Positions 25,674-34,674 of a stretch of DNA of 37,721 bases are shown one piece after another. Made by a program: the position numbers and the translations under genes. Below the pieces are notes generated by a model that was not told the DNA's origin, did no database searches, and worked only from the letters and a program-made list of their open reading frames with translations. The first letter of the stretch is position 1. The number at the start of each line of letters is the position of its first letter. This DNA is from Candidatus Poribacteria bacterium (GTDB taxonomy: Bacteria; Poribacteria; WGA-4E; WGA-3G): the NCBI GenBank assembly GCA_009843785.1, contig VYCT01000112.1, forward strand, positions 1-37,721, written 5' to 3'.

Positions 25674-25704
25674 TTGTAGGGGCGGGGTTACCCCGCTCCT
25701 ACAA
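25674..25704. repeat. hairpin in atpB-atpE spacer
   Basis: TTGTAGGGGCGGGG, loop TTA, CCCCGCTCCTACAA: a 14 bp stem with one mismatch. It shares GTAGGRGCG with the hairpin at 4957-4985. Confidence 0.65.
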
Positions 25705-25715
25705 GCCCCAGAAAA

Positions 25716-26546
25716 TTAGTGATGCGCTTCATGCGCGTCGTCATGGTGTTCTGTAAACAACACGATGTAGATAGTTGTTAAAATAGTAAAAACGAATGCC
25801 TGCAGGAAACCAACAAACAACCCGAAGAACAGCATCGGTACCTGAACCGGTACAAACGGAATAGTATCAAGAATCAGTATGCCCACTCCGAGTTTTGTGA
25901 GTTCAATAACTACCGCTTTCTCACCAAAAATGTTTCCGAAAAGCCGGACAGCAAGTGAACCTGCTCGCGATAATTGGGCAACAACTTCAAGTGGGAACAT
26001 TAAGAAGCCCAGCCACGGTGGGTCACCAGCTAAATGTTTCAGATAGCCCACTATCCCGTTCTCTTTAATAGCAATAATTTGAACGCCTAATACAGCCGTT
26101 ATACCCAGCGCAAGCGTTGTATTCAAATCTGCTGTTGGGGGTTGAAGTCCTGGAATGATGCCGAGATAGTTCAGGGCGACAATAAAGATAAAGAAGGAGC
26201 CGACGAATGGAACATACTTTTTGCCGTGATCGCCTAAAATCCGCCCGAAGAAGTCCATAATACCACCGACAAACACCTCTAATAGGGTTTGTCCTTTCCC
26301 TTCAGGTATTCGTTTCAACTTCCGGGTGGCAAAAATAAAAAGCAGTGCTAAGACAAGAACAGCAAAGTATGTGTTGGGAATGAGATCGGGCTGATGCCAC
26401 CGAGTCGGTTCTGGTATTATTTCATCCGGTAAAAGCTGTGAAATCGGAGAGAGCAAACTACGGTGACCATTCTCGGCTGCGAAACTCCCGACGGCTATTG
26501 CCAAACTGAGTCCCACAACCAAGCAGATAAACGATAGCTTTTTCAT
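25716..26546 (-). CDS. atpB: ATP synthase Fo subunit a
   Basis: 276 residues with signal-like N-terminus (~1-24, GLSLAIAVGSFAAE) and five to six membrane helices. The essential Arg is in AGSLAVRLFGNIFGE, which faces the c-ring Glu. GKGQTLLEVFVGGIMDFFG and the final FVFTILTTIYIVLFTEHH are typical. It ends in a His-rich tail (HHDDAHEAHH). No clear ribosome site is visible before the ATG. A hairpin lies between its stop and the atpE start on the complementary strand order. Confidence 0.95.
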   Translation of the reverse strand: MKKLSFICLVVGLSLAIAVGSFAAENGHRSLLSPISQLLPDEIIPEPTRWHQPDLIPNTYFAVLVLALLFIFATRKLKRIPEGKGQTLLEVFVGGIMDFFGRILGDHGKKYVPFVGSFFIFIVALNYLGIIPGLQPPTADLNTTLALGITAVLGVQIIAIKENGIVGYLKHLAGDPPWLGFLMFPLEVVAQLSRAGSLAVRLFGNIFGEKAVVIELTKLGVGILILDTIPFVPVQVPMLFFGLFVGFLQAFVFTILTTIYIVLFTEHHDDAHEAHH

Positions 26547-26639
26547 ATTTTATTATAATGTCTCTTATAGTAACTTAAAGTTCGGTAGCGATGATTTTTT
26601 GAGAGCTTTTCTGCTAAGATTCAATTTGAAAACTTTACC

Positions 26640-27050
26640 TCACGACTGATTGGAATCCTTATTGGAAAGGATGAGTACCATTAGGCTAATTGCCTTGATA
26701 ATAATAGCACCTTGTACTAAGGCGATCCCGCCAGCGAGTGCGTAAATGTTCATCCACTCCATTTTAAACAGAAGATAGAGCAATCCGCCGAGCACTGCAT
26801 ATTTACCGATCGCGATGAAGCCCAACAAATATTTCGTGCGCTTCGTTTTCCCTGGACGCATCAGTCGCCGAACAACGAATTCAAGCGACCAGAACAGACT
26901 CAAACTGATAGCACTACCAATCAAGAAACTCGGGAGCGCAAGACGCTTGAAGACTAACAACACTGCCGCAATAGCGACGGTGAGGCAAATCGTCAAGATG
27001 TAGATATGACGGATGGATCGGTCGCCAAATTCTAATTTCACGGGATCCAT
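26640..27050 (-). CDS. atpI: ATP synthase subunit I-like membrane protein
   Basis: 136 residues, four membrane helices (about 15-35, 40-58, 72-92, 98-125), basic loop RRLMRPGKTKRTKY. Size, topology and position before atpB fit the ATP synthase I family, which helps assemble the c-ring. Sequence conservation in this family is low, so the call leans on context. It starts 16 bp after atpZ and has GAGGAGC upstream. Confidence 0.75.
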   Translation of the reverse strand: MDPVKLEFGDRSIRHIYILTICLTVAIAAVLLVFKRLALPSFLIGSAISLSLFWSLEFVVRRLMRPGKTKRTKYLLGFIAIGKYAVLGGLLYLLFKMEWMNIYALAGGIALVQGAIIIKAISLMVLILSNKDSNQS

Positions 27051-27066
27051 CTCAGCAGCTCCTCTG

Positions 27067-27360
27067 CTACGTTTCTTCGGTGTCTTGTGTTTGTCCTGAA
27101 GTGTCGTGGCGTTTTTTCGCTAAGCGCGCAAGCCGTCGATTCCAGCGTGCGATTGAACGGAACATCTCCATGAATCCGGCGGCGACCCCGATACCGAAAC
27201 CGATGAAGGATCCAACCGCTGCGTTGCCCAATTTTCCACCGATCCACTTGCCCCCGAAATAACCGATACAGATCGCAAGCGCAAGTGTTATCCCAATAGA
27301 TGCGAGGTCAAACATCCCAACATTTTCATGTTTGAATTGGTCAAGCCGACGTTTAAACAT
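27067..27360 (-). CDS. atpZ: AtpZ-like Fo accessory protein
   Basis: 97 residues, two membrane helices with glycine-rich text: IGITLALAICIGYFGGKWIG and AAVGSFIGFGIGVAAGFMEM, as in the ATPase_gene1/AtpZ family. Basic tail (RWNRRLARLAKKRHD). First gene of the ATP synthase operon. AtpZ and AtpI are reported to act together in c-ring assembly and in ion uptake; that role is family knowledge. The promoter cassette lies just upstream at 27391-27452. Confidence 0.82.
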   Translation of the reverse strand: MFKRRLDQFKHENVGMFDLASIGITLALAICIGYFGGKWIGGKLGNAAVGSFIGFGIGVAAGFMEMFRSIARWNRRLARLAKKRHDTSGQTQDTEET

Positions 27361-27390
27361 GACGGTTGCTCCGATAAAATGAAAACGGTA

Positions 27391-27452
27391 TTAGAAACAA
27401 ATTGCCTCGTTAGCAACGGTATATATTATATCACAAGATTGTGGAGAATGCA
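27391..27452 (-). promoter_or_regulatory. promoter cassette of the ATP synthase operon (copy 1)
   Basis: Minus strand: TTGCAT, 17 nt spacer, TATAAT, then ATATACCGTTGCTAACGAGG. The same ~62 bp stretch recurs at 28979-29042. The transcript would start about 60 nt before atpZ. The perfect -10 and good spacing make it the likely operon promoter. Confidence 0.7.
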
Positions 27453-27510
27453 AAAAAAATGGAATATTTTCTGAACCAGAAATTGGCGGTTTAGCCTTAT
27501 AATTACCACC

Positions 27511-28926
27511 TTATTTTCTTTGAATCAAAACTGCCCAATGCGTTTTGCTCGGAGCAGACAGTGTTATGCTATCGCTAAACGGAATTTCCGCTTCCTCTGC
27601 CCACTCACTTTTAGCGATATTCAACCATCTTACTGTTAGCATTTCAGCATCTTTCATAGCACTCAAGTTGATATCAACCGAGTCGCCATTCGGAAAATAG
27701 ACAGCGTATTCCCGTCCCAGATTTGCGATGGTATACGCGCCGTTATCTGCTCTATTAGAAAGCAAATCGTTGCGCGGTTCACACGTGAAGATGTCCATTC
27801 CGTCTGTGATCGTTCGCATACTCTTGAGGTGTGCTTGCGCCGTTTTGTTCAAACCAACCCCACTGTCGGGACGGTGGAACCGCGCTGAGGCGAATCCGCC
27901 GAAGATGTTTCGCCAAAACCGTTCCAATCCATCTTGGGTACTCCCGAACCGTCCGCCATCAGCACCGTAAATCTTAATATTATTAATGGGACGGATCGGC
28001 GAGAGTTTTGCCCGAATTTTCTGGGCGTTATCCCAATGCCGTTGCCGCTTCTGATGGTTATTCTGCGATATATCACAAAACGAGTAAGTTTCAGGATGGT
28101 CAAACGTCGCTTTATGCTTCTTATCAGATAGATCCCACGGGTCCCACATCTCGGTGGTTTCAACGACGCGTCCCGCGGCTGCTGCCTGCTTCTGGATATA
28201 CGTTGCCCAGTATTCACCCCAAGCAGCGGTGACAGCAGTTTCGTTGTCCATACAATAGAGTATATGCCCATACGGAAGCGTCTCAGAGAGTAGTTTATCC
28301 ACAAATTTTTCCTGATATTTCAAGACAATTTCCTGGTTACGTTCTTTCGGTACAGACCAGAAAAAGTTGTTTCCGGTTGCCACAGGATGGCTGTTAACAG
28401 CAGTCGGTAACGCTGTCTCTTCTGCAGTATAATTGCTGTTATTTTTGGGGTTGAAAGGATTCGCGGCCCACGGCTCGCGGTAATAGTTGAAGGTCGCCCA
28501 CACTTCGATTTGGACGATAATATCCATCTCGTGGGTCCACGTGATGAAGTTCCGAAAACGGTTCCAAAATTCTTCGTTCCACTGATTTAAGTCATATAGG
28601 TCGCCGACTTTTTTAAAGGGTGGCACATCGCCTTCATCCACCCAACTCATTGTGGAGCGTACATAGTTGCCACCGACGGACTTCAACAGTTCAAGATGTG
28701 CTTTGAGGTTTGATATCTGAAAAAGATTATCTTCAACGGAACCACCGATGAGCAGAACGGGCTTACCTTTATACTGCCAGTAACGCGGGTTTTCTGAGTA
28801 TATTTGGATTCGATTTTTTTCCATCTCTATATCCTTTTCGGCTTTAGTTTCTGGTGCTGCTGAATAAAAAGAAACGCATACGAGTAGAGCCAACATAAGT
28901 TTGCAGGGTCCCCACAGATTTCGCAT
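27511..28926 (-). CDS. exported glycosidase-like protein with putative collagen-binding C-terminal domain
   Basis: 471 residues. Signal peptide ~1-28 (LMLALLVCVSFYSAAPETKA). A TIM-barrel-like region follows: NPRYWQYKGKPVLLIGGSVE, NYVRSTMSWVDEG, WNRFRNFITWTHEMDIIVQI and YGHILYCMDNETAVTAAWGE, where the Asn-Glu in MDNE resembles the acid/base position of clan GH-A. C-terminal residues ~400-471 (EYAVYFPNGDSVDINLS, then WAVLIQRK) match the beta-sandwich 'putative collagen-binding domain' that follows DUF4038 or DUF6298 barrels. Substrate unknown; catalytic status is inference. A second copy of the atp promoter cassette lies upstream. Confidence 0.75.
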   Translation of the reverse strand: MRNLWGPCKLMLALLVCVSFYSAAPETKAEKDIEMEKNRIQIYSENPRYWQYKGKPVLLIGGSVEDNLFQISNLKAHLELLKSVGGNYVRSTMSWVDEGDVPPFKKVGDLYDLNQWNEEFWNRFRNFITWTHEMDIIVQIEVWATFNYYREPWAANPFNPKNNSNYTAEETALPTAVNSHPVATGNNFFWSVPKERNQEIVLKYQEKFVDKLLSETLPYGHILYCMDNETAVTAAWGEYWATYIQKQAAAAGRVVETTEMWDPWDLSDKKHKATFDHPETYSFCDISQNNHQKRQRHWDNAQKIRAKLSPIRPINNIKIYGADGGRFGSTQDGLERFWRNIFGGFASARFHRPDSGVGLNKTAQAHLKSMRTITDGMDIFTCEPRNDLLSNRADNGAYTIANLGREYAVYFPNGDSVDINLSAMKDAEMLTVRWLNIAKSEWAEEAEIPFSDSITLSAPSKTHWAVLIQRK

Positions 28927-28978
28927 AAAAAATTCTCCTGAATATTAACATAACAGTTGTTACAAGGACTCAAGGGTG

Positions 28979-29042
28979 TTAGAAACAAGTGTCCTCGTTA
29001 AGCAACGGGATATATTATACCACAAGATTCAGGAGAATACAA
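28979..29042 (-). promoter_or_regulatory. promoter cassette of glycosidase-like gene (copy 2)
   Basis: Minus strand: TTGTAT, 17 nt spacer, TATAAT, then ATATCCCGTTGCTTAACGAG. About 85% identical to 27391-27452 over ~62 bp. The transcript would begin ~85 nt before the ATG at 28926. Confidence 0.65.
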
Positions 29043-29068
29043 TTGAACCGGAACTTGAAAACTACACG

Positions 29069-29721
29069 CTAAACTTCAACGCGTACAAATGCAAGGAACG
29101 CTCCGGAGAGAAAAACTAGGTTTATCAAAATCGCAAGCGTAAACGGGACACTAATACTGACCAACGCGCCTAAAAATTTCCCAATCAACACGGTATGACG
29201 CGGGACAGAGTTTGCCAGCGTTAAACGGAGTGTCCCATGCTCGCGTTCGCCAGAAATCAAATCAAAGGTGAACAGAATCGCGATGAGACTCAAGACGTAC
29301 CCGATCACAAACCCCAATCTATTTTGATAGTGTCCGGACGAATATTTTGTCGATTGAGAGTCGCAGGCATATAATCTAACTGCCAGAAGCCTGCTAAATC
29401 ATCGGTGGCCCAAGCATAAAATCCGCCGTGGACATTGCCAGCCAAAAAGTCCTCACCGCCATCTGCACAGAAGTGGAGACACGACGGCTTTTTATAAAGA
29501 TATCCGGGACCCTCTTGCGCAATCTGATACAAATTCGTTCGAGATTTTAAGCGATTCAACGATTTTGTGGCGGCATCGTGATATTTCTGCATCCGCACAG
29601 GATGCTCTTGGAGATGCACAATCGCATTGATCAGCATCAAGCCGAGAAGCAATACTGTTGTCAGCGCAAACCGAAGGCTATTCAGATTGTCGTAAATTTC
29701 CCGTTTCGCAATATGCCACAT
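29069..29721 (-). pseudogene. decayed ABC-2 permease
   Basis: Two overlapping frames. The first (29721-29305) starts MWHIAKREIYDNLNSLRFAL and breaks at TIKIDWGL; one missing G in the run at 29312-29315 explains it. The second continues WGFVIGYVLSLIAILFTFDL then ISGEREHGTLRLTLANSVPR, the coupling segment, and then passes from the fourth helix straight into NLVFLSGAFLAFVRVEV, the C-terminus. Compared with the intact permease at 3561-4931, about 230 residues are missing. It lacks a partner permease or ATPase nearby. Non-functional in all likelihood. Confidence 0.8.
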
Positions 29722-29790
29722 TGGTTATCAGTTTTCAGTACGATTTTTCTGCGAAAAATCTTTCGGTTTTCAGTACTTATTTTGGAACTA
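29722..29790. repeat. GGTTATCAGTTTTCAGT-type repeat
   Basis: Contains GGTTATCAGTTTTCAGTACG and CGGTTTTCAGTACTT around a hairpin GATTTTTCTGCGAAAAATC. The arms recall the MITE-like elements at 19098 and 23759. Confidence 0.45.
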
Positions 29791-29842
29791 TCCAAGATCT
29801 CTTCTATTAGTCATCGGTCATCGGAAGAATAGTTATAGGTTT

Positions 29843-29909
29843 AGGACTTACGCAATTTTTCTGTGCGACCCTATGTATTGCACGCCGCTAAGGCATTTGC
29901 GTAAGTCCT
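29843..29909. repeat. 67 bp element with perfect 13 bp terminal inverted repeats
   Basis: AGGACTTACGCAA (29843-29855) and TTGCGTAAGTCCT (29897-29909). No coding capacity. It lies 7 bp after the stop of the S9 peptidase, so the RNA hairpin could also serve as a 3' end structure. Confidence 0.75.
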
Positions 29910-29916
29910 GTCTATG

Positions 29917-32244
29917 TTATTTGAGATATTCATCGAACCAGTTTAGGACATGCTTCCAATAATCGACAAGTTTTTCGTTCGACCAGAAGCCGGGCCAGTG
30001 GTCTGCCTCCTTGTATTTCAACAGTACAACTTCTTTTTCAAGGCGCGCGAGTCCCATGAACATTTCCTGTGCCTGCTCAACCTTGATCCAATCTTGATCT
30101 CCGTGAATCAGAAGCAAAGGGGTTTCAACCTTATCCAGATGGAAGACCGGTGAACCCTCAATGTAACGTTGTGGAAATTCCCATAGGGATCCCCCCATAC
30201 TGAACTGCCCAACCTCGTACCAACCAGTATTAGTTTCGCTAAGGAACCCACTAATTAAGTTGCTCACAGATGCGACAGCGATGGCCGCCTTAAACCGTGT
30301 CGTCTGTGTGATAAGGACATTCACAGTATATCCACCGAAACTCTGACCGATGACTCCCAGCCGTTCGGGATCCACCTTTTTCGTTGCAATGGCTGCATCA
30401 ATCCCTGGAAGAACGACATTCGCGTACTGCTTGTACGGCTCGGTTTTTCCTACAGGAAAATCAGGCAAGAAGACTGCATAACCTCTTGAGACGAACATAC
30501 CGGGATCAAAATGCCACACACTTTCTGCAAAACTAAACCGGTTTATATTGGACGAATGCGTTGCTCCTGCATAGACGCTTGTAATCATCGGGGCAGGATT
30601 TTTCTCAGATGCCTCAGGAGGTAGCACGAGGATCCCTTTAACTATTTGCCTGTCTTCGAGTGTCCACTCAATCAGTTCACTTCTGCCAAAGTCAATTGTC
30701 TTTAAGTGGGGATTAACGTCTGTGATTTGCCGTGGAGATTCAAAAGTAGCATCGCTCATCCAGATATTCGGTGGCTCTTGACTACTTTCCACAACATAAA
30801 TAAATTCTCCAGTGGCCTCGGCGACATCTTGACGAAAGCGACCTGCGTGAACATTCCGATGTTCGTCTTCGTACAGAAGTGTAATTGCGTCATCTGTGAG
30901 ACTCAGACGATAAAAGCTATGAGAAGCTCTTATTGTAACAGCGTTGTCTACTGTCAAGGGGGTATACCCTTCGCTTGGATACAATACATCGTGAACAGAA
31001 AACTTAACGTTTTCCGTCAAGTTTCGTATCACGCCATCGTTCAGAGGCACTTTCCATACGTCCCCGTTTGCGATGCAGAGAAGAGCATCCCCTTCTGCTG
31101 TCCAGAGTGGTGGTTGATACAATCGTCCAAGGTCAACGTCAAGGTTCTCCGTGAGATTACGGACGATACCCGTCTCCACGTTAACAACGTATGTGTTCCC
31201 TGATGCTAACTTACCTCCCTCACCCCCGGTTGTCCACGCGATGTTCCTTGAATCCGGGGCCCAACTGATAGTAATACCATACGCAAGACGTATTTTCTGG
31301 ACAAGGGGTTCAATTTTTGTGGATGAAACTTCGCTTAACGCTTTTGGCAACGGTATTATGTAGAGATCAAATATCTGTTGTTGCGCATCGGGTGTTTCGG
31401 AGCCTAAGGAAACCGTAACGGCAACATATTCCCCGTTAGGAGCAATATCGAAGCTTCTAATGCTATAGCCTTTCATTAACGAAAATGTCTCACCCGTCTT
31501 AGTATCAGCAATTACTAAACCTCGGTGTCCCCTTCCTGGTTTCTTTTCATCAGATTGTTCGTTTTCCTGTGTTAATTTAACGTCTCGTACTTGAAGTCGT
31601 TTTTTGGGCCAGTCCCAGACTTCAACAAAGGATGGTTTAGGCGGAGTTTTAGGAGAAATTTGAGATTTGTCTTGCCCAGATTCCTTATTGATGGGCATAT
31701 CAACCTCGGAAATGGATTTGAAAAGAACGAAACGTCCATCCGGTGTCCATTTAGACACCTCAAAGCCAAAGAACGTCCGAACGGTTTCCGATGCGAACTC
31801 TTGCATATCGTCAGATTCTCGGTTCCAGATGAATAAGTGAGGTTTACCCATCCGATCGGAGAAGAATGCGAGATGTGTTCCCTGCGGAGACCATCTTGGT
31901 GCCCAACTTGAACCCCAATTCGGCGTGAGGTTGCGATGCTCATCCGTTCGCGTATTCGTTACCCAAATCGTTCCGTACGCCATTTCAATCATCACACCCG
32001 TTTTAGAATACGCGGAGTTTCCACCGCCACCTTCATACTGTTCACGGTTCTGCGTGTTGTAAGCAATCCAGTTTCCGTCGTTAGTAATAACAATAGGGAC
32101 TCTTCCAACAAATGTGTTAAATTTGAGTAAATCTTCAAGTGTTAAAGGATTCATTTCTTCTCCTTCGCTTCGGGCTATTGGTGTAAAAACAACTAAATAG
32201 ATGAGTAAACAGGAACAAATGTTAACGATGTTTTTGTAATTCAT
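29917..32244 (-). CDS. exported S9-family (prolyl oligopeptidase-type) peptidase
   Basis: 775 residues. Signal peptide ~1-27 (LLIYLVVFTPIARSEG). A WD40/PD40-like beta-propeller occupies ~50-480 with repeated blades such as WAPRWSPQGTHLAFFSDRMG and ISWAPDSRNIAWTTGGEG. The alpha/beta-hydrolase domain follows: nucleophile Ser in GVIGQSFGGYTVNV, Asp in LIHGDQDWIKVEQA, His in KEADHWPGFW. The triad is complete, so an active exported aminopeptidase or oligopeptidase is expected. GGAGAG precedes the ATG. It stands alone, with 225 bp to the next gene and a 67 bp inverted-repeat element at its 3' end. Confidence 0.92.
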   Translation of the reverse strand: MNYKNIVNICSCLLIYLVVFTPIARSEGEEMNPLTLEDLLKFNTFVGRVPIVITNDGNWIAYNTQNREQYEGGGGNSAYSKTGVMIEMAYGTIWVTNTRTDEHRNLTPNWGSSWAPRWSPQGTHLAFFSDRMGKPHLFIWNRESDDMQEFASETVRTFFGFEVSKWTPDGRFVLFKSISEVDMPINKESGQDKSQISPKTPPKPSFVEVWDWPKKRLQVRDVKLTQENEQSDEKKPGRGHRGLVIADTKTGETFSLMKGYSIRSFDIAPNGEYVAVTVSLGSETPDAQQQIFDLYIIPLPKALSEVSSTKIEPLVQKIRLAYGITISWAPDSRNIAWTTGGEGGKLASGNTYVVNVETGIVRNLTENLDVDLGRLYQPPLWTAEGDALLCIANGDVWKVPLNDGVIRNLTENVKFSVHDVLYPSEGYTPLTVDNAVTIRASHSFYRLSLTDDAITLLYEDEHRNVHAGRFRQDVAEATGEFIYVVESSQEPPNIWMSDATFESPRQITDVNPHLKTIDFGRSELIEWTLEDRQIVKGILVLPPEASEKNPAPMITSVYAGATHSSNINRFSFAESVWHFDPGMFVSRGYAVFLPDFPVGKTEPYKQYANVVLPGIDAAIATKKVDPERLGVIGQSFGGYTVNVLITQTTRFKAAIAVASVSNLISGFLSETNTGWYEVGQFSMGGSLWEFPQRYIEGSPVFHLDKVETPLLLIHGDQDWIKVEQAQEMFMGLARLEKEVVLLKYKEADHWPGFWSNEKLVDYWKHVLNWFDEYLK

Positions 32245-32469
32245 TTCTACTCTCCAGAATCCTTTCTAATACTAACGTGAATTCGATATATGGATGGGTT
32301 CGGATGCAGACTGCACATCTGGCATTCATCAAGGTAGAACGGTCATCAGAGGGATGCCTCTATTCTCTGAATTGAACAGTTTATCCTACCTCAGAACCCG
32401 AAAGAGCCACCGATGCCCTCGAAATCTAACAGTTCGTTAGGCGTTACAATTACCTGAATTAGTGTTGTC

Positions 32470-34188
32470 CTACTTCTGCCCCAGAACTTTCAGAAACTCT
32501 GGGTCATCCTTTACATCCGAAAACTCGGGTGTTTCAAGGAATTCCGGATAGTAACTATCCAGATAATTGTAGGAAGCCACCATATACTCGTCCTGAGCGA
32601 TCTTCAAATGGTGTAAAGTCTTTTCTCGATCCTTCTCAGATGCCCAGATGCTTACAGCAAGCATGAAGTGATTATAGTCGTTGTAATTTCCCAAATCAAT
32701 GGCGAGTTGTAGCAAACGTTTCCCCTCGTTATACCGCTTCGCCCATACCAGACAACAACCGACATTGTGAACAACCCAAACAAGTTCGTAAATATTTACA
32801 GGAAAACCTGCATCCCGTTTTTTCAACTCTAATTCCATAAATGTGTTCACTTCCGTATAAACTCGATCGAAACGCTTCCAATCTTCCTTTTCACTATACA
32901 ACAGCAGTCGATTCTCCCGCACAGCCATCCAGAATCGGAAGTAATAGTTCCGACTCTGTTCATTGTTAGCACGCTCCAACTTTTCTATTTCGAGAAGTGC
33001 TGCCTCTATCCGGTCGTTCTTTCTTAATATCTCTGCCCCGAATTGCAAGAAATCGCAGTGGGAGTAGCCACTCACTTTAGGATTCTCTAAGCGTTCAGAC
33101 ACTTCATTATAAAGTTGAATCCAATCATCAATACGACCCTCCGCTTTCCAACATCTGGCAGTGGACAGATGAGCAATAGTTCTTAACACATATTTTTCTG
33201 AATGCTTACATGCCCAACGATAAAGGCGCGTCTGTTCCTCAATAGCTTCGCGATTTCTCCGAAGATGCGCAAGACTATTGACCAATGATTTATGCGCCCA
33301 ATAACGCTCCGTATCATCTAAAGCGTTATCCATATACTTACGAAGTAGAGACACCCGTTTTTCCATGCCAAGTTTGCCCATAGACGGGTATATATTATCA
33401 ACCACGAGATGCGCCAACTCAGGTGTGATTTCACCCTTAAGCATATCTTCAATTTCAACGGATGCCTCCTTAAGAATATCCGCCCTCGATGCCGGGTTAG
33501 ATTTTACCTGTTCCATGAATGAATAGAACTTGCTGCGAAGTTGCGCTAATTGACTCATGATGTTCTCCTTCAGATTATCTGGTAATAGTAAATGCCCAAA
33601 GGATTCTTGTTCCAAGAATTCCTGATCAGTTTGTATACGCTTTCGCGCGCGTTGGAGTCGACTCGTAATTGTATTTACGGACACCCCCATGAATTCGCCA
33701 ATCTCTTTCGTTGACATTTCGTCAAGATAGTAAAGTGTTACGACCGTGCGTTCGTTCTCTGGTAGTTTTTCCAAAAGCTTTTGGACAAGCTCCTGGCAAT
33801 ACTCGGTTCTCTCTGTCACCTGCTGTTCTGAAATGTGGTGTGTATAAGAGGATTCCTCAATTTCTTCCAGACGTGTACCCTCCAAAGATTGCATCGCAGG
33901 CTTTTGCTGCCGCAGCCGTTTTTGCTTGCGTAACCAATCAATGCAGAGCCGGTTTGCAGTGACATGAAGCCACCCAGCAAATTGATTCGGATCCTTGAGT
34001 GTTGGAAGTTTTTTGTATGCCCTCAGGAAGGTATCCTGCATGATCTCTTCCGCAAAGTGAAAATCTTGGACTTTCCGCCATGCCAGCGCATGAATACTCT
34101 TTTGGTACTTTTCGACCAAAATGCCAAACGCAGTGTCATCGCCGGATAAAATCTTGCGGATCAGTTGAACATCGTCTTCTCTTTCCAC
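32470..34188 (-). CDS. ECF sigma factor fused to TPR-like domain
   Basis: 572 residues from GTG 34188 (preceded by GGAGG at 7 nt); a TTG at 34191 is in frame but too close. Region 2 at about 13-90 (AEEIMQDTFLRAYKKLPTLK), region 4 at ~140-190 (NERTVVTLYYLDEMSTKEIG and VNTITSRLQRARKRI). From ~240 to 540 are helical repeats of TPR type (RYWAHKSLVNSLAHLRRNRE, YNEGKRLLQLAIDLGNYNDY). The sigma part is closely related to the gene at 114, but the C-terminal part differs. No anti-sigma gene is adjacent, so the extension may regulate activity; that is inference. An ECF-type promoter lies upstream at 34307-34334. Confidence 0.88.
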   Translation of the reverse strand: MEREDDVQLIRKILSGDDTAFGILVEKYQKSIHALAWRKVQDFHFAEEIMQDTFLRAYKKLPTLKDPNQFAGWLHVTANRLCIDWLRKQKRLRQQKPAMQSLEGTRLEEIEESSYTHHISEQQVTERTEYCQELVQKLLEKLPENERTVVTLYYLDEMSTKEIGEFMGVSVNTITSRLQRARKRIQTDQEFLEQESFGHLLLPDNLKENIMSQLAQLRSKFYSFMEQVKSNPASRADILKEASVEIEDMLKGEITPELAHLVVDNIYPSMGKLGMEKRVSLLRKYMDNALDDTERYWAHKSLVNSLAHLRRNREAIEEQTRLYRWACKHSEKYVLRTIAHLSTARCWKAEGRIDDWIQLYNEVSERLENPKVSGYSHCDFLQFGAEILRKNDRIEAALLEIEKLERANNEQSRNYYFRFWMAVRENRLLLYSEKEDWKRFDRVYTEVNTFMELELKKRDAGFPVNIYELVWVVHNVGCCLVWAKRYNEGKRLLQLAIDLGNYNDYNHFMLAVSIWASEKDREKTLHHLKIAQDEYMVASYNYLDSYYPEFLETPEFSDVKDDPEFLKVLGQK

Positions 34189-34191
34189 CAA

Positions 34192-34648
34192 GTTTCCTCC
34201 TAATGAATAGATTGGATCGTGTTGCGTTCGCCAAAAAGCTTAATCAAATACTAAGTTTTCTGAAATTAAGCGGTCCGATACGGTTCGCACATTCTATTAT
34301 AATTAAAGACGAAAGTTTAATAAAAAAACGTGCATTGGGTGAAAAAAAAAGTAAAAGAAACCCGAATTTTTTGGAAGTCGTTTTGTGGCTGTTCAATTCC
34401 GGACGCGTGATAAACTACTGATTGTGTGGTATTTGGGAGTGTTAATACACAGAGGTTATCGCCGAAAGGGTTTTTATACCATTTCTGAAACTAAATATTG
34501 CATGCACAACGACAAACTTTTTCGAGAGAATTAAAGCAAATTATAGGCGCGATTATCTCGGCAAGCAAGAAAAACCGCGCCTTTTATGCGTCAGGAGCGT
34601 TCACAAAATGCTCCTCTGGAAGATTTTTCGGTGGAAATACTAAGGCAT
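34192..34648. other. intergenic region with ECF promoter and hairpins
   Basis: About 457 bp. The half next to the sigma gene carries its ECF-type promoter. Further on are AGGAGC/GCTCCT (34591-34614) and GGCGCG/CGCGCC (34545-34582) inverted repeats that may help end transcription of the DUF5916 gene, though neither has a convincing T-tract on the minus strand. No gene seen. Confidence 0.45.
34307..34350 (-). promoter_or_regulatory. ECF-type promoter, same as at 14989
   Basis: Minus strand: T-tract (34342-34350), GCACGT (34328-34333), 16 nt spacer, CGTCT (34307-34311), then TTAAT. On the plus strand both copies contain ATTAAAGACGAAA and, ~25 bp on, GTGCA-like text and a run of eight or nine A. 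About 120 nt before the sigma start. Confidence 0.55.
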
Positions 34649-34674
34649 CTAAAATGCCCGGATCATCTTAGCGA

